Shown: in pieces, positions 53,271 through 61,549 of the stretch
How positions within the stretch are numbered: position 1 is the stretch's first letter
How the letters are laid out: each line of letters opens with the position of its first letter
Source: Lentisphaeria bacterium
GTDB lineage: Bacteria; Verrucomicrobiota; Lentisphaeria; Victivallales; UBA1829
Length of the DNA: 62,243 bases
Direction of reading: 5' to 3'
NCBI GenBank assembly: GCA_017963105.1
Contig: JAGCTY010000104.1
Span: 1 to 62,243, forward strand
Position numbers and translations under genes: made by a program
The notes under the pieces: model-generated
The model's input: only the letters and a program-made list of their open reading frames with translations
What the model was told of the DNA's origin: nothing
Database searches by the model: none

Positions 53271-54218
53271 ATGCAAGAGAAAAAGCTCATCCGCCATCTT
53301 CTCTTCGCCGTGCTCCTCGCGGTGCTCGGGCTCGTCTGCACCGGGTGCTTCACGGCGACTGTGCTGAACGGCCAGTTCGGAGCGAAGACGTCCCGGTTCG
53401 ACATACCAAAATACGCGATGTCGCCCGACCGCCGCGAGATCATCGTGACGAGCGCGAGGGAGATCCGACATCATTACCTCCTGCCCCATTCGTACTGGAA
53501 CAGGAGGACGACCTGGGAGGAACGCATCCCGGTGGAGCCCGTGCCGGACGGACTGATGCGCTGTTTCCTCTTCGTGGAGCCGGATCCCGACGCACAGCGA
53601 TACTGGCAAAACACCCCCATCGTGATCGAAAGCGGCGAACCGTCGCTCTGCGAAGACAAAACGTTTTATCTCCGGGTCCACCCCGACGATTTGGTCAACC
53701 TCTCCCAGCCCTTCAAGGCCCGGCTGATCCCGCAGGGAAAAGAAGCCGGTCCTCCGGAAAAACAACCGGAAGGCGAGCTCCGCATGATGTTCCCCGTCGC
53801 CGTGAACGGAAACATGTATGTGCTCCTGACTTCCGTGCCCGGGGAACCGCGAACGAATCCTTTCCGGGAAAAGGCGAAAGAGTTATCCATGCAGAAAGCA
53901 GAAGAAGGGAAAGACCCTATATCAGATTTGTCCTTAATCGGGGACAATCACAATGCGCTGCTGACCCAGGCGGCGGACGAATGGGACGAACGCGAGGCGG
54001 ACCGTTATCTTTATCCTTTCTGCGACGGGATGGATGAGGTGCGCATGACCGAATACGAACGCATTTTCGGAGAACGTTTCCCCACCTGGGACGCGATCCT
54101 ATGGAAAGCTTTCTGCCTGCCGCCGGCTCTCGTCGCGGATACATTGCTTCTGCCCGAATACTGTGTGCTTGGCGCAGTCATGCTTGTCATACTCGACATG
54201 CCCAGCCCGCTCCAGTAG
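53271..54218 (+). CDS. Array lipoprotein 1 (class A)
   Basis: This 315-residue lipoprotein has a short basic N terminus and CTGC lipobox (Cys26). Family blocks shared with the others are (A/D)KYAMSPDRREIIVTSARE, EERIPVEPVPD, a KTFYLRVHPDDLVNLSQPF line, MMFPVAVNGNMYVLL and, near the end, ILWKAFCLPPALVADTLLLP. The last block resembles YceK/YidQ lipoproteins (DUF1375); this likeness is my inference. No enzymatic motif is visible. The gene lacks the ~90-bp promoter cassette seen at copies 2 and 4. Closest paralog: lipoprotein 4. Confidence 0.72.
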   Translation: MQEKKLIRHLLFAVLLAVLGLVCTGCFTATVLNGQFGAKTSRFDIPKYAMSPDRREIIVTSAREIRHHYLLPHSYWNRRTTWEERIPVEPVPDGLMRCFLFVEPDPDAQRYWQNTPIVIESGEPSLCEDKTFYLRVHPDDLVNLSQPFKARLIPQGKEAGPPEKQPEGELRMMFPVAVNGNMYVLLTSVPGEPRTNPFREKAKELSMQKAEEGKDPISDLSLIGDNHNALLTQAADEWDEREADRYLYPFCDGMDEVRMTEYERIFGERFPTWDAILWKAFCLPPALVADTLLLPEYCVLGAVMLVILDMPSPLQ

Positions 54219-54232
54219 CGCCGCCGTTTTGT

Positions 54233-54323
54233 GTCCTAATCCGCTGATTTTTTTTTTATTTAGGTTGTTTTTTCGGATAGTTGTGATATAGTATGACAGA
54301 AACACGTCATACGGAGCAATCAC
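54233..54323 (+). promoter_or_regulatory. Promoter-operator cassette, copy A
   Basis: A 91-bp stretch nearly identical to 58163-58251. It contains TTGTTT (54265-54270), a 16-bp spacer and TATAGT (54287-54292). An operator-like inverted repeat GTATGAC-N8-GTCATAC (54291-54297 and 54306-54312) starts inside the -10 box and runs over the expected transcription start. The GGAGC ribosome site follows directly. A repressor binding there would block initiation. A half-site (GTCATACGGAGC) is kept ahead of lipoproteins 3 and 5. Confidence 0.75.
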
Positions 54324-55568
54324 ATGACCTGGAAAAAGACACTTGTCCGCCATCTTCTCTTTGCCGTGCTGTGCGTGGCGCTTTGCGTCTGCGGCACGGG
54401 ATGCCTCTCCGCGAGCGTCCTGAACAGCGAATTCGCCTCGAAACGCTCCACGTTCACCGATTACCGGTACGACATGTCGCCCGACCGCGACGAGATCATC
54501 CTCACGTGCAAACGGAACCGGGCATACAATTTCCTGCCGCTGTACGGGTCCATCCACAGGAACGCCGCGTGGACCTGGACTTCGTCCTGGGAGGAGCGCA
54601 TCCCGCTGGACCCCATGCCGGAGTGCCTGATACGGTGCAGCCTGGTCGTGGAGACCGATCCCGAAGCGGAGCGTCTCCTGTGGGCGGACCATCTCCCGAC
54701 GGCCGTGGTGGAGGTCGAATCGCTCCCGATCCGGGAGGGCGAAACGTTTTATCTGAAAATCCATCCCCACGACCGGGAAAGCCTGTCGAAACCGTTCCAG
54801 CTCCGCCTGGTCCCGAGGAAAGCCGATCCCGAAGAAGCCCCGACGGACGCGGACGAAACCGTTTCCGCTCCGGAAAACGCACCGGAAAACATGCCGGAAA
54901 ACGCGCCGGGGGCCGCACCGGAAAACGCGCCGGAAACAAAGACCGCCGTGCCTTCGCCGCAGGAATGCGAAAAGCGTCTCATGTTTCCGGTCTCCGTCAC
55001 GCTGGACGGCAGCCGCTATGAACTCCTGACCCTCACGCCGGAAAAGATGACGCCCGTCAATCCTTTCCGGAAGATCCGGGAAGATCGGGTCAAGGCCCTG
55101 GAGGAAATAATACGGAAAGAAGCCGAACGGAAGAGAGCGCAGGAGCAGGACGGAGAACGGGACGGCGCGCAGAAACAAAAGAGCGGTGGGTCACAAAGCA
55201 TGCTCATGTTGCCTATGTCGGGGGTTGTTGCGGCAGCGCTGCTGCTCAGTCGTACAGGGAAATCCGAACGGGGAAATCTTCTGGAGATCGAGGAGAAAAA
55301 CTGGGACTTTCAGGAGGTAAACCGGTTTCCCGGCCTTTATCCGTTCCGCGAAAGCCAGGAAGAGGTCTGCATGATCGAGTACGAACGCGCGGCAGGGGAA
55401 CGGTTCCCCACCGTGGATGCGGTCCTCTGGAAAACGCTCTGGATGCCGTCCGCGATCGTCGGGGACGTAATCCTGATGCCCGGCGAAATCGTCATTTTCG
55501 GAGGAACCACCTTTCTCATTTACGCGATAGTCAAGGGTATTCAAGAAGAGGGCAGCCCGATCCAATAG
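54324..55568 (+). CDS. Array lipoprotein 2 (class B), with Pro/Glu/Asn insert
   Basis: This 414-residue lipoprotein has Cys27 in the CGTGC lipobox. It has the family blocks YDMSPDRDEIILTCKR, EERIPLDPMPE, FYLKIHPHDRESLSKPF, LMFPVSVTLDGSRYELL and VLWKTLWMPSAIVGDVILMP. A Pro/Glu/Ala/Asn-rich repeat (about 170-210) and a Lys/Glu/Gln coiled-coil-like stretch (about 245-290) are inserted, making it the longest member. It has its own promoter cassette. Closest paralog: lipoprotein 5. Confidence 0.72.
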   Translation: MTWKKTLVRHLLFAVLCVALCVCGTGCLSASVLNSEFASKRSTFTDYRYDMSPDRDEIILTCKRNRAYNFLPLYGSIHRNAAWTWTSSWEERIPLDPMPECLIRCSLVVETDPEAERLLWADHLPTAVVEVESLPIREGETFYLKIHPHDRESLSKPFQLRLVPRKADPEEAPTDADETVSAPENAPENMPENAPGAAPENAPETKTAVPSPQECEKRLMFPVSVTLDGSRYELLTLTPEKMTPVNPFRKIREDRVKALEEIIRKEAERKRAQEQDGERDGAQKQKSGGSQSMLMLPMSGVVAAALLLSRTGKSERGNLLEIEEKNWDFQEVNRFPGLYPFRESQEEVCMIEYERAAGERFPTVDAVLWKTLWMPSAIVGDVILMPGEIVIFGGTTFLIYAIVKGIQEEGSPIQ

Positions 55569-55603
55569 CGCCGCCCTTATTACAAGTCATACGGAGCGAT
55601 CAC

Positions 55604-56533
55604 ATGGCCTGGAAAAAGACACATATCCGACATCTTCTCTTCGCCGTGCCCGCCGCGGCGCTCGGGCTCTGCTGCACCGGGTGCTTCACCGCCATGACGC
55701 TGGACGAACTCGGCTCGACAAAGTCGTACATCACCGGAGAGCGTTACGGGTTCTCCCCAAGCCGCGACGAGATCGTTTTTTCCTGCCGGAAGGAAAAAGA
55801 GTATTATTACATCCCGTTTCTTCATCCGTTCGGCGTGGCGCCGAAAAAGACGGTCGGGGATTACGAAAAGCGCATCCCGCTGAATCCCGTCCCGGACAAC
55901 CTGATGCGCATTGAGCTGGACGTGATCCCCGATACCTCCGCCGCGCGGGCGGACAGTTCACCATTCACTGGCGCGGGAGGCGGTTTCCGTGCATTGGACG
56001 GGATCATGACGTTTTCGATGCCGGCGGAACGCCTTCGCGGGGATGCCGGTTCTTCTCCCACTCCGCCGCCGATTCTTTCCGACGGGGATACGCTCAATTT
56101 GCGGGTGCATCCCGATGATCTGCCTCTCCTGTCCGAGCCGTTCGTGATTTGTCTGCCCGTGCCGTTCGACCGGCTCATGAACGAGTTTTATCCCGAATAC
56201 CGAACCGTTTCCGGTGAATCGGCGCAGCCGGAGCACGCTCATGACGCCCATGAACGAAATGCCACGGTTCATCTCCTCATTTTTCCGTACGCGCAGGACG
56301 GCGGCGATTATCAGGCGCTGACGGATGCGGATTTGGGCTTCCTCAATCTCCATCCGTTCTCCGGGGAATACGAAGCCGAGGCGAAACAGGATAACGAACA
56401 TTCGACCGGCTTTTTCGGCTGGTGCTGGAAGATCTTCTGGGTCCCGACGGCGCTTGTCGTGGACGTCGCATTGATCCCCGTTTATCCGTTTTACCTGCTC
56501 TACCGGGTCTGTTCCGGCGAATCCGTCCTGTAA
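55604..56533 (+). CDS. Array lipoprotein 3 (class C)
   Basis: This 309-residue lipoprotein has its lipobox at Cys27. The first 15 residues are nearly identical in DNA to those of lipoproteins 2 and 5, but the body is diverged. Family blocks are YGFSPSRDEIVFSCRKE, EKRIPLNPVPDNLMRI, LNLRVHPDDLPLLSEPF, LLIFPYAQDGGDYQAL and CWKIFWVPTALVVDVALIP. A Gly/Pro-rich loop spans about 125-160. It follows lipoprotein 2 by 35 bp with only the half-site leader. It shares CAQDG-type features with lipoprotein 6. Confidence 0.72.
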   Translation: MAWKKTHIRHLLFAVPAAALGLCCTGCFTAMTLDELGSTKSYITGERYGFSPSRDEIVFSCRKEKEYYYIPFLHPFGVAPKKTVGDYEKRIPLNPVPDNLMRIELDVIPDTSAARADSSPFTGAGGGFRALDGIMTFSMPAERLRGDAGSSPTPPPILSDGDTLNLRVHPDDLPLLSEPFVICLPVPFDRLMNEFYPEYRTVSGESAQPEHAHDAHERNATVHLLIFPYAQDGGDYQALTDADLGFLNLHPFSGEYEAEAKQDNEHSTGFFGWCWKIFWVPTALVVDVALIPVYPFYLLYRVCSGESVL

Positions 56534-56551
56534 AGCATCCGGGGGAAACAC

Positions 56552-56614
56552 ATAAAAGAAAACGCACTCCTCCGGCATCTCCTTTTTTGCTGCGGCATGC
56601 AATCCAGACTTTGA
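56552..56614 (+). pseudogene. Remnant of a seventh array lipoprotein (start only)
   Basis: The sequence reads, in one frame, (ATA)-KENALLRHLLFCC and then loses likeness and stops at 56612. This matches the KKTLIRHLLFAV signal-peptide start of the array lipoproteins, with ATA in place of ATG. The likeness ends near 56593, where the ATPase module with its repeats begins. I read it as a lipoprotein gene cut by that insertion. Confidence 0.6.
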
Positions 56615-56624
56615 GCTTGTATCT

Positions 56625-56714
56625 GCAAAAGTCGTTTGAGATTTGCGACAAACAATCGCAAAAGTCGATTGAGATTTGCGAATAATATTTACAAAAGTTG
56701 CGGGAGTTTTGCGG
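56625..56714. repeat. Three 24-bp repeats at 33-bp period ahead of the ATPase
   Basis: Unit 1 (56625-56648) and unit 2 (56658-56681) differ by one base; unit 3 (56691-56714) is degenerate. Spacers are 9 bp each, so the period is exactly 33 bp, about three helical turns. Each contains CGCAAA/TTTGCG-type arms. The array ends 8 bp before the -35 box of the next gene, as an operator array would. Confidence 0.85.
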
Positions 56715-56721
56715 GTTCCTC

Positions 56722-56750
56722 TTGCATTTTTAGGACCAGCGTGCTATATT
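56722..56750 (+). promoter_or_regulatory. Promoter of the DUF4143 ATPase
   Basis: TTGCAT (56722-56727), a 17-bp spacer and TATATT (56745-56750), 29 bp ahead of the ATG, immediately downstream of the repeats. Confidence 0.8.
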
Positions 56751-56778
56751 GTTTGGTGCAAACACGGAGGTTCTCAAA

Positions 56779-58113
56779 ATGAACATCGAACGATTCCTGA
56801 TCCAAGACCTGATTCGCTGGAAAGATTCTCCCCGCAGAAAGCCATTGATCCTGAATGGTGTTCGCCAGTGCGGAAAGACCTGGCTTCTGAAGTGTTTCGG
56901 TCAGCACTACTTTGAGGATTTCGCCTATTTCAACTTTGAACACAGCAGCGAGATTCTGTCGTTCTTTGACGGTTCGTATGATCCGTCCAAAATCATTACA
57001 CAGTTAAGCGCTTTTGCCAACAAGCAAATCCTTCCGCAAAAAACACTTGTGATCTTCGACGAGATTCAGGTATGCCCCCGCGCGCTGGTTTCCCTGAAAT
57101 ACTTCTGCGAAGATGCGCCGGAATACGCCATAGCCTCTGCCGGTTCCCTGCTCGGGATTTCGATTGCCGCAAAAGAAGGTTTTCCCGTCGGGAAAGTCAG
57201 CATTCTCGACATGAGCCCCTGTTCATTCAAGGAATACGTTCACGCTTCAGCTCCGATGCTGTCGGAGCATATTGAATCGGTTCCGCTCGAACCACTGCCG
57301 GGCGCTTTTGCAAGCCGTCTGACCGAATGCCTTCGGGAATACCTGACTTTCGGAGGAATGCCGGAAGTTGCATCCGTATTCCTTGACGAGCGGAATATCG
57401 ATGAAACCGAAGAGACGCTGAGAAACGTTTTGGAGAATTACAAAAAAGACTTCATGAAACACATTCCGGCTCGCGACATCCCGAAACTCTCCATGATATG
57501 GAATTCCATCCCCGTGCAATTCGCACGGGAAAACAGACGGTTCGTCTTCGGTGAAGTCCGGAAAGGCGCGAGAGCAAAAGACTTGGAGGATGCCCTGCAG
57601 TGGCTTGTCGATGCTTCAATGGTTGTCAAGGTCAATCAGGTCGAGAAGCCGGAGATACCGCTGAAGGGCTACGAGGACAGAAAGCTGTTCAAGCTCTACC
57701 CCTCGGATGTCGGAGTATTAAGGAAATTGGCGGAGATACTGCCGAACATCCCATTAAACACGCCCGACATTTTCTCTGAATTCAATGGAAGAATCTCGGA
57801 AAACTTTGTTCTGGAACAGTTAAAGACAATGCACTTTTCCCCTGTTTGCTACTGGACCAATCCCAAGGGAACGGCAGAAGTTGACTTCCTGATTCAATCG
57901 GATCAAGGCGTTATTCCCATTGAGGTAAAATCCGGAACGAATCTGAACGCGAAATCCCTCAGGGTATACAGAGAAAAATACTCTCCAAAACTCGCAGTGC
58001 GATTCTCCATGCAGAACCTGCGGCTTGATGGCGGTCTCCTTAACATTCCGCTGTATCTCATCGGGGAGTTCCCCAGATTGATGAAACTTGCTATGGAACG
58101 GGTCGGTGGCTGA
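56779..58113 (+). CDS. AAA ATPase with DUF4143 domain
   Basis: This 444-residue protein starts at the ATG at 56779 after GGAGG. The N-terminal P-loop domain has Walker A GVRQCGKT (27-34) and Walker B LVIFDEIQ (90-97). The C-terminal DUF4143 domain (about 205-430) ends in a nuclease-like motif, EVDFLIQSDQGVIPIEVKSG. This family is widespread in mobile and accessory regions; the function is unknown. GC is lower than in the flanking lipoproteins, and the whole module (repeats, promoter, gene) is inserted between them. Confidence 0.9.
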   Translation: MNIERFLIQDLIRWKDSPRRKPLILNGVRQCGKTWLLKCFGQHYFEDFAYFNFEHSSEILSFFDGSYDPSKIITQLSAFANKQILPQKTLVIFDEIQVCPRALVSLKYFCEDAPEYAIASAGSLLGISIAAKEGFPVGKVSILDMSPCSFKEYVHASAPMLSEHIESVPLEPLPGAFASRLTECLREYLTFGGMPEVASVFLDERNIDETEETLRNVLENYKKDFMKHIPARDIPKLSMIWNSIPVQFARENRRFVFGEVRKGARAKDLEDALQWLVDASMVVKVNQVEKPEIPLKGYEDRKLFKLYPSDVGVLRKLAEILPNIPLNTPDIFSEFNGRISENFVLEQLKTMHFSPVCYWTNPKGTAEVDFLIQSDQGVIPIEVKSGTNLNAKSLRVYREKYSPKLAVRFSMQNLRLDGGLLNIPLYLIGEFPRLMKLAMERVGG

Positions 58114-58162
58114 TATCAAAAAAAGTCCTCAACCGTTCCATATTGTTCTTTCACGCTTTTTT

Positions 58163-58251
58163 GTCCTAATCCGCTGATTTTTTTAATTTTGGTTGCTTTT
58201 TAGGGTAGTTGTGATATAGTATGACAGAAACACGTCATACGGAGCAATACT
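58163..58251 (+). promoter_or_regulatory. Promoter-operator cassette, copy B
   Basis: The second copy of the cassette at 54233. TTGCTT (58193-58198), a 16-bp spacer, TATAGT (58215-58220), then GTATGAC-N8-GTCATAC (58219-58225 and 58234-58240) and GGAGC. The core from -10 to the ribosome site is unchanged between copies, while the flanks have drifted. Confidence 0.75.
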
Positions 58252-59208
58252 ATGACCTCGAAACAGACGCTCATCCGCTATCTATTCTTTTTCGTATTCG
58301 CTGCAACGCTCGGGTTCTTCTGCACCGGGTGCACGGCGATCGTCCTGAAAGGCCAGTTCGGAGCGAAGGAGTCCCGGTTCGATCTGCCGAAATACGCCAT
58401 GTCGCCCGACCGCCGCGAGATCATCGTGACGAGCGCGCGGGAAACCCGCCGTTTCCTCCAGCCGCCCTCAATTTGGAACTCGACCTGGAAAGAACGCATC
58501 CCGGTGGAGCCCGCGCCGGACTGTCTGATGCGATGCTTCCTCTTCGTGGAGCCGGATCCCGACGCGCCGCGATACTGGCACGACGCCCCCTTCGTGATAA
58601 ACACGGACGTGCTCCCGCTCAACGAGGACAGAACGCTTTATCTCCGGGTTCACCCCGATGAACTGGACGACCTCTCCCAGCCGTTCAAAGTCAAACTGAT
58701 TCCGTCGGATGCAGAGAAATCCGGGCCCGTGACGGACCCGTCGGAGCTCCGTATGATGTTCCCTGTCGCCGTGAACGGAAACATGTATGTGCTCCTGACC
58801 GCCGCACCCGGGGAACCGCGGACGAATCTCTTCCGGCAAAAGGCGAAAGAATTAGTCAGGCAGGAGACAAAAGGACGGGGCGAGTTTTCTTATTTTACTA
58901 TGGTCAAAATGTTTCCGTCCTTAATCGGCAGTCAGCAATCCCGCGCATCGCTGACCCGGGCGGCGTACGAATGGGACGAACGCGAGGCGGACCGGTATCT
59001 TTATCCTTTCTGCGAGGGGATGGATGAGGTCCGCATGATCGAATACGAACGCAGGTTCGGGGAACGGTTCCCCACCTGGGACGCGGTCCTCTGGAAAGCG
59101 CTCTGGCTGCCCCCGGCGGTCGTCGTGGATACGGTGCTCATGCCTGCATATTTCGTGGGGAGCGTGGGATTGTACGCGATTCTTCATCCGTTGAGCGGGA
59201 TCCAATAG
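58252..59208 (+). CDS. Array lipoprotein 4 (class A)
   Basis: This 318-residue lipoprotein has its lipobox at Cys27. It is the sister of lipoprotein 1: long stretches are nearly the same, e.g. GQFGAKESRFDLPKYAMSPD and the C-terminal WDEREADRYLYPFCEGMDEV. It has YLRVHPDELDDLSQPF, MMFPVAVNGNMYVLL and VLWKALWLPPAVVVDTVLMP. It is first in the second copy block, with the promoter cassette directly ahead. Confidence 0.72.
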   Translation: MTSKQTLIRYLFFFVFAATLGFFCTGCTAIVLKGQFGAKESRFDLPKYAMSPDRREIIVTSARETRRFLQPPSIWNSTWKERIPVEPAPDCLMRCFLFVEPDPDAPRYWHDAPFVINTDVLPLNEDRTLYLRVHPDELDDLSQPFKVKLIPSDAEKSGPVTDPSELRMMFPVAVNGNMYVLLTAAPGEPRTNLFRQKAKELVRQETKGRGEFSYFTMVKMFPSLIGSQQSRASLTRAAYEWDEREADRYLYPFCEGMDEVRMIEYERRFGERFPTWDAVLWKALWLPPAVVVDTVLMPAYFVGSVGLYAILHPLSGIQ

Positions 59209-59242
59209 CGCCGCCATAAAACGCGTCATACGGAGCAATAAT

Positions 59243-60199
59243 ATGACCTGGAAAAAGACACTCATCCGCCATCTTCTGTTCGCCGTAGTCATCATGGTGG
59301 CCGGTCTTTTTTGCACCGGGTGCGTGACACGTTCAGTCATTGACGACCTCGGCACGACCAATACGGAGTTCACCGATTACATTTACATGATGTCCCCCGA
59401 GCGCGACGGGATCATCGTCCGGAGCAAGCGGACGGTAAAGCACAACTGGCTGCCGTTCTACGGGTCGTTTCATCGTACGCCCGCCTGGAGTTCGGTTTCG
59501 GACTGGGAAGAATACATCCTGCTTTTCCCTCAGCCGGACAACCTCTCGCGGTGCAGTCTGATCGTGGAGACCGCGCCGGACGCGCCGGAGCCCGACTATC
59601 TGGCGCCCGTCTCCCGGTCGGAATTCGCCTACGGCATCCGGAAAGACTGCGAAAGCCTCTGCGCCGGCGGTCAGTACGAATTCGAGATCCAAACCGACGA
59701 ACTCCCGCTTCGCGAAGGCGACACGCTCCGGCTCCGGGTTCAGCCCAGGCATCTGCCTTACCTGTCCCAGCCGTTCCGCATCCGGCTGGTCCGCCCGTAC
59801 GAGAAAGAGGACTGGTTCCCGCGGCACGCCCGGCGGGAGGTTGCGAACGACAGCGAACAGTATTTCATGTTTCCGGTCGCCGTGGACGGCAACCGCTATG
59901 AACTCCTGACCGTGCTCCGGCCATGGGACGAATACCACAGCAGCGCCGGGTCTCGGGAGTGGATCGACAGCATTTACCCGTTCCGGGAAAGCCAGCGGGA
60001 GGAGATCATGCGGGAATACGGCGACAGACGTGACGCTTACGATGAACGTCCGCATACCGACGGGAAACCATCTTTCGGGGCCATCTGCTGGAAAGCCCTG
60101 TGGTTCCCCTCGGCGCTCGTCGCGGATGTGGTATGTCTTCCGGTCTACGCGGGCGCAATAGGTATGCTGGAATTAGTCCGCCTCCAACGAGGGTATTAG
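59243..60199 (+). CDS. Array lipoprotein 5 (class B)
   Basis: This 318-residue lipoprotein has its lipobox at Cys27. It is the sister of lipoprotein 2 (FTDYIYMMSPERDGIIVRSKR, LPFYGSFHRTPAW) but lacks the Pro/Glu insert and coiled coil. It has LRLRVQPRHLPYLSQPF, YFMFPVAVDGNRYELL and ICWKALWFPSALVADVVCLP. A half-site leader precedes it, and it is 34 bp after lipoprotein 4. Confidence 0.72.
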   Translation: MTWKKTLIRHLLFAVVIMVAGLFCTGCVTRSVIDDLGTTNTEFTDYIYMMSPERDGIIVRSKRTVKHNWLPFYGSFHRTPAWSSVSDWEEYILLFPQPDNLSRCSLIVETAPDAPEPDYLAPVSRSEFAYGIRKDCESLCAGGQYEFEIQTDELPLREGDTLRLRVQPRHLPYLSQPFRIRLVRPYEKEDWFPRHARREVANDSEQYFMFPVAVDGNRYELLTVLRPWDEYHSSAGSREWIDSIYPFRESQREEIMREYGDRRDAYDERPHTDGKPSFGAICWKALWFPSALVADVVCLPVYAGAIGMLELVRLQRGY

Positions 60200-60218
60200 T
60201 TTAAGAAGGAAACAAATC

Positions 60219-60590
60219 ATGAACATCCTGAACCGAGTTAAGAGTTTTCATCCCGGCCCCGTCTGCAAATCGGTGGTTCTCTTTGTCGTCCTGTTAAGTC
60301 TTGCGCTCATTTTCTGGTTCCTCTCGCTCGAACACAACACAAGCAACACCTCCTTTTTCTGGGTAAACGTCATTGACATCTCCTGGTCTTTGCTTTTTCT
60401 TGCCTCCTGGATCCAACTGATACGGGTTGACAAAATCTTCAAACGAAACTACCCGAACAAACCGGGCTTGGGCTTCTTCGTGAAACCGACGCATCCGGTC
60501 AAAAGAGCCCTGATGGTGGTTTTCACGACGCTGGCGGTGATCCTTCTGTTTTCGTCCTGTGTCATCTGGTGCGCCGCTGCTGTCCAATGA
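60219..60590 (+). CDS. Small membrane protein in the lipoprotein array
   Basis: This 123-residue protein has three hydrophobic segments (about 18-38, 48-66 and 97-118) and a basic loop. AGAAGGAAA precedes the ATG. It is not related in sequence to the lipoproteins. Its stop overlaps the start of lipoprotein 6 (ATGA), so the two are probably made together. Family unknown. Confidence 0.6.
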   Translation: MNILNRVKSFHPGPVCKSVVLFVVLLSLALIFWFLSLEHNTSNTSFFWVNVIDISWSLLFLASWIQLIRVDKIFKRNYPNKPGLGFFVKPTHPVKRALMVVFTTLAVILLFSSCVIWCAAAVQ

Positions 60591-61453
60591 GAACGAAAAT
60601 GAAAGAGTCCCTTTTCCCAAACCGTTTGCTGCGGCCCCTCCTGCCGCTCGTGGCTGTCTGCATCCTGATGCTGTTCTGCACCGGGTGCTTCACGGCGGAA
60701 ACGCTGAGGCATGTCGGAACCACCACGGTATCGCGCACCGGGTATGAATGGGAACTGTCCCCGGACAAAAGCGAGGTCATCGCGACCGGCGAACTGAAGA
60801 CGGCCTATAACTATCTGCCGTTTTACGGCAACATCGCTTTGTTCCACTCGCTCCCCGCATGGACCACGTCCCGTACTTACGAAAAACATTTCCCGCTGGA
60901 ACCGCTCCATGAGAATCTGGTCCGGTTTTATCTTGAGGTGAAGCCGGACACCGGCGCCAAGCCGGTTAACATGCATGTTTCCAGCATGATGGGGAAACCC
61001 TTTTTTCTGTATAACTTGGCGGAACATGTTGACGACGAAACAATTCCGCCCGCGGACAGCCGGTCGATCGTCAACGGGGAAACGCTTCGCATGCGAATCC
61101 GCCCCGAAGACATTTCCGCCTTCTCAGAACCGTATTGCGTCCTGATGGTCCAGCCCAGGGACGTCCTTCGGAATCTACCAACAGAGTATTTGGTATTCCC
61201 GTGCGCGCAGGACGGCAATCGTTACACGATGATCGCTTGCAGATACTTCGGGGTTAACGGATCCGAGCTCAATCCGTTCGACGAAGAAGCCATGCATCAG
61301 AAAACCGGAGAACAGAAGGCGGGACCGTTCGGCTGGTGCTTCCGGATCCTTGCCCTTCCGCCCGCGGTTGCCGTGGACGTGCTTGCCATTCCTATCTATA
61401 TTTGGGTTCCGATCGCTTTGTATTTCGATCTCAACGAACATAACGGACTATGA
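60587..61453 (+). CDS. Array lipoprotein 6 (class C)
   Basis: The ATG at 60587 overlaps the preceding stop (288 residues); an internal ATG at 60599 is possible. The lipobox is CTGC at Cys34 of the longer form. Family blocks are YEWELSPDKSEVIATGELK, LRMRIRPEDISAFSEPY, YLVFPCAQDGNRYTMI and CFRILALPPAVAVDVLAIP. It is nearest to lipoprotein 3. It is the last member of the array. Confidence 0.7.
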   Translation: MRTKMKESLFPNRLLRPLLPLVAVCILMLFCTGCFTAETLRHVGTTTVSRTGYEWELSPDKSEVIATGELKTAYNYLPFYGNIALFHSLPAWTTSRTYEKHFPLEPLHENLVRFYLEVKPDTGAKPVNMHVSSMMGKPFFLYNLAEHVDDETIPPADSRSIVNGETLRMRIRPEDISAFSEPYCVLMVQPRDVLRNLPTEYLVFPCAQDGNRYTMIACRYFGVNGSELNPFDEEAMHQKTGEQKAGPFGWCFRILALPPAVAVDVLAIPIYIWVPIALYFDLNEHNGL

Positions 61454-61549
61454 CGGCCAAATCGTGCGCTTCGTTTTTTTCTTTTCTTGCTTGACTTTTG
61501 AAAACAGCATGTTTCTTTGCAGAACACATGCAACAACATGGAGAAGACT

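Noticed and set aside
56625..56714. CRISPR-like array ahead of the ATPase
   Set aside because: Spacers are only 9 bp, just three units, the third degenerate; it fits an operator array better.
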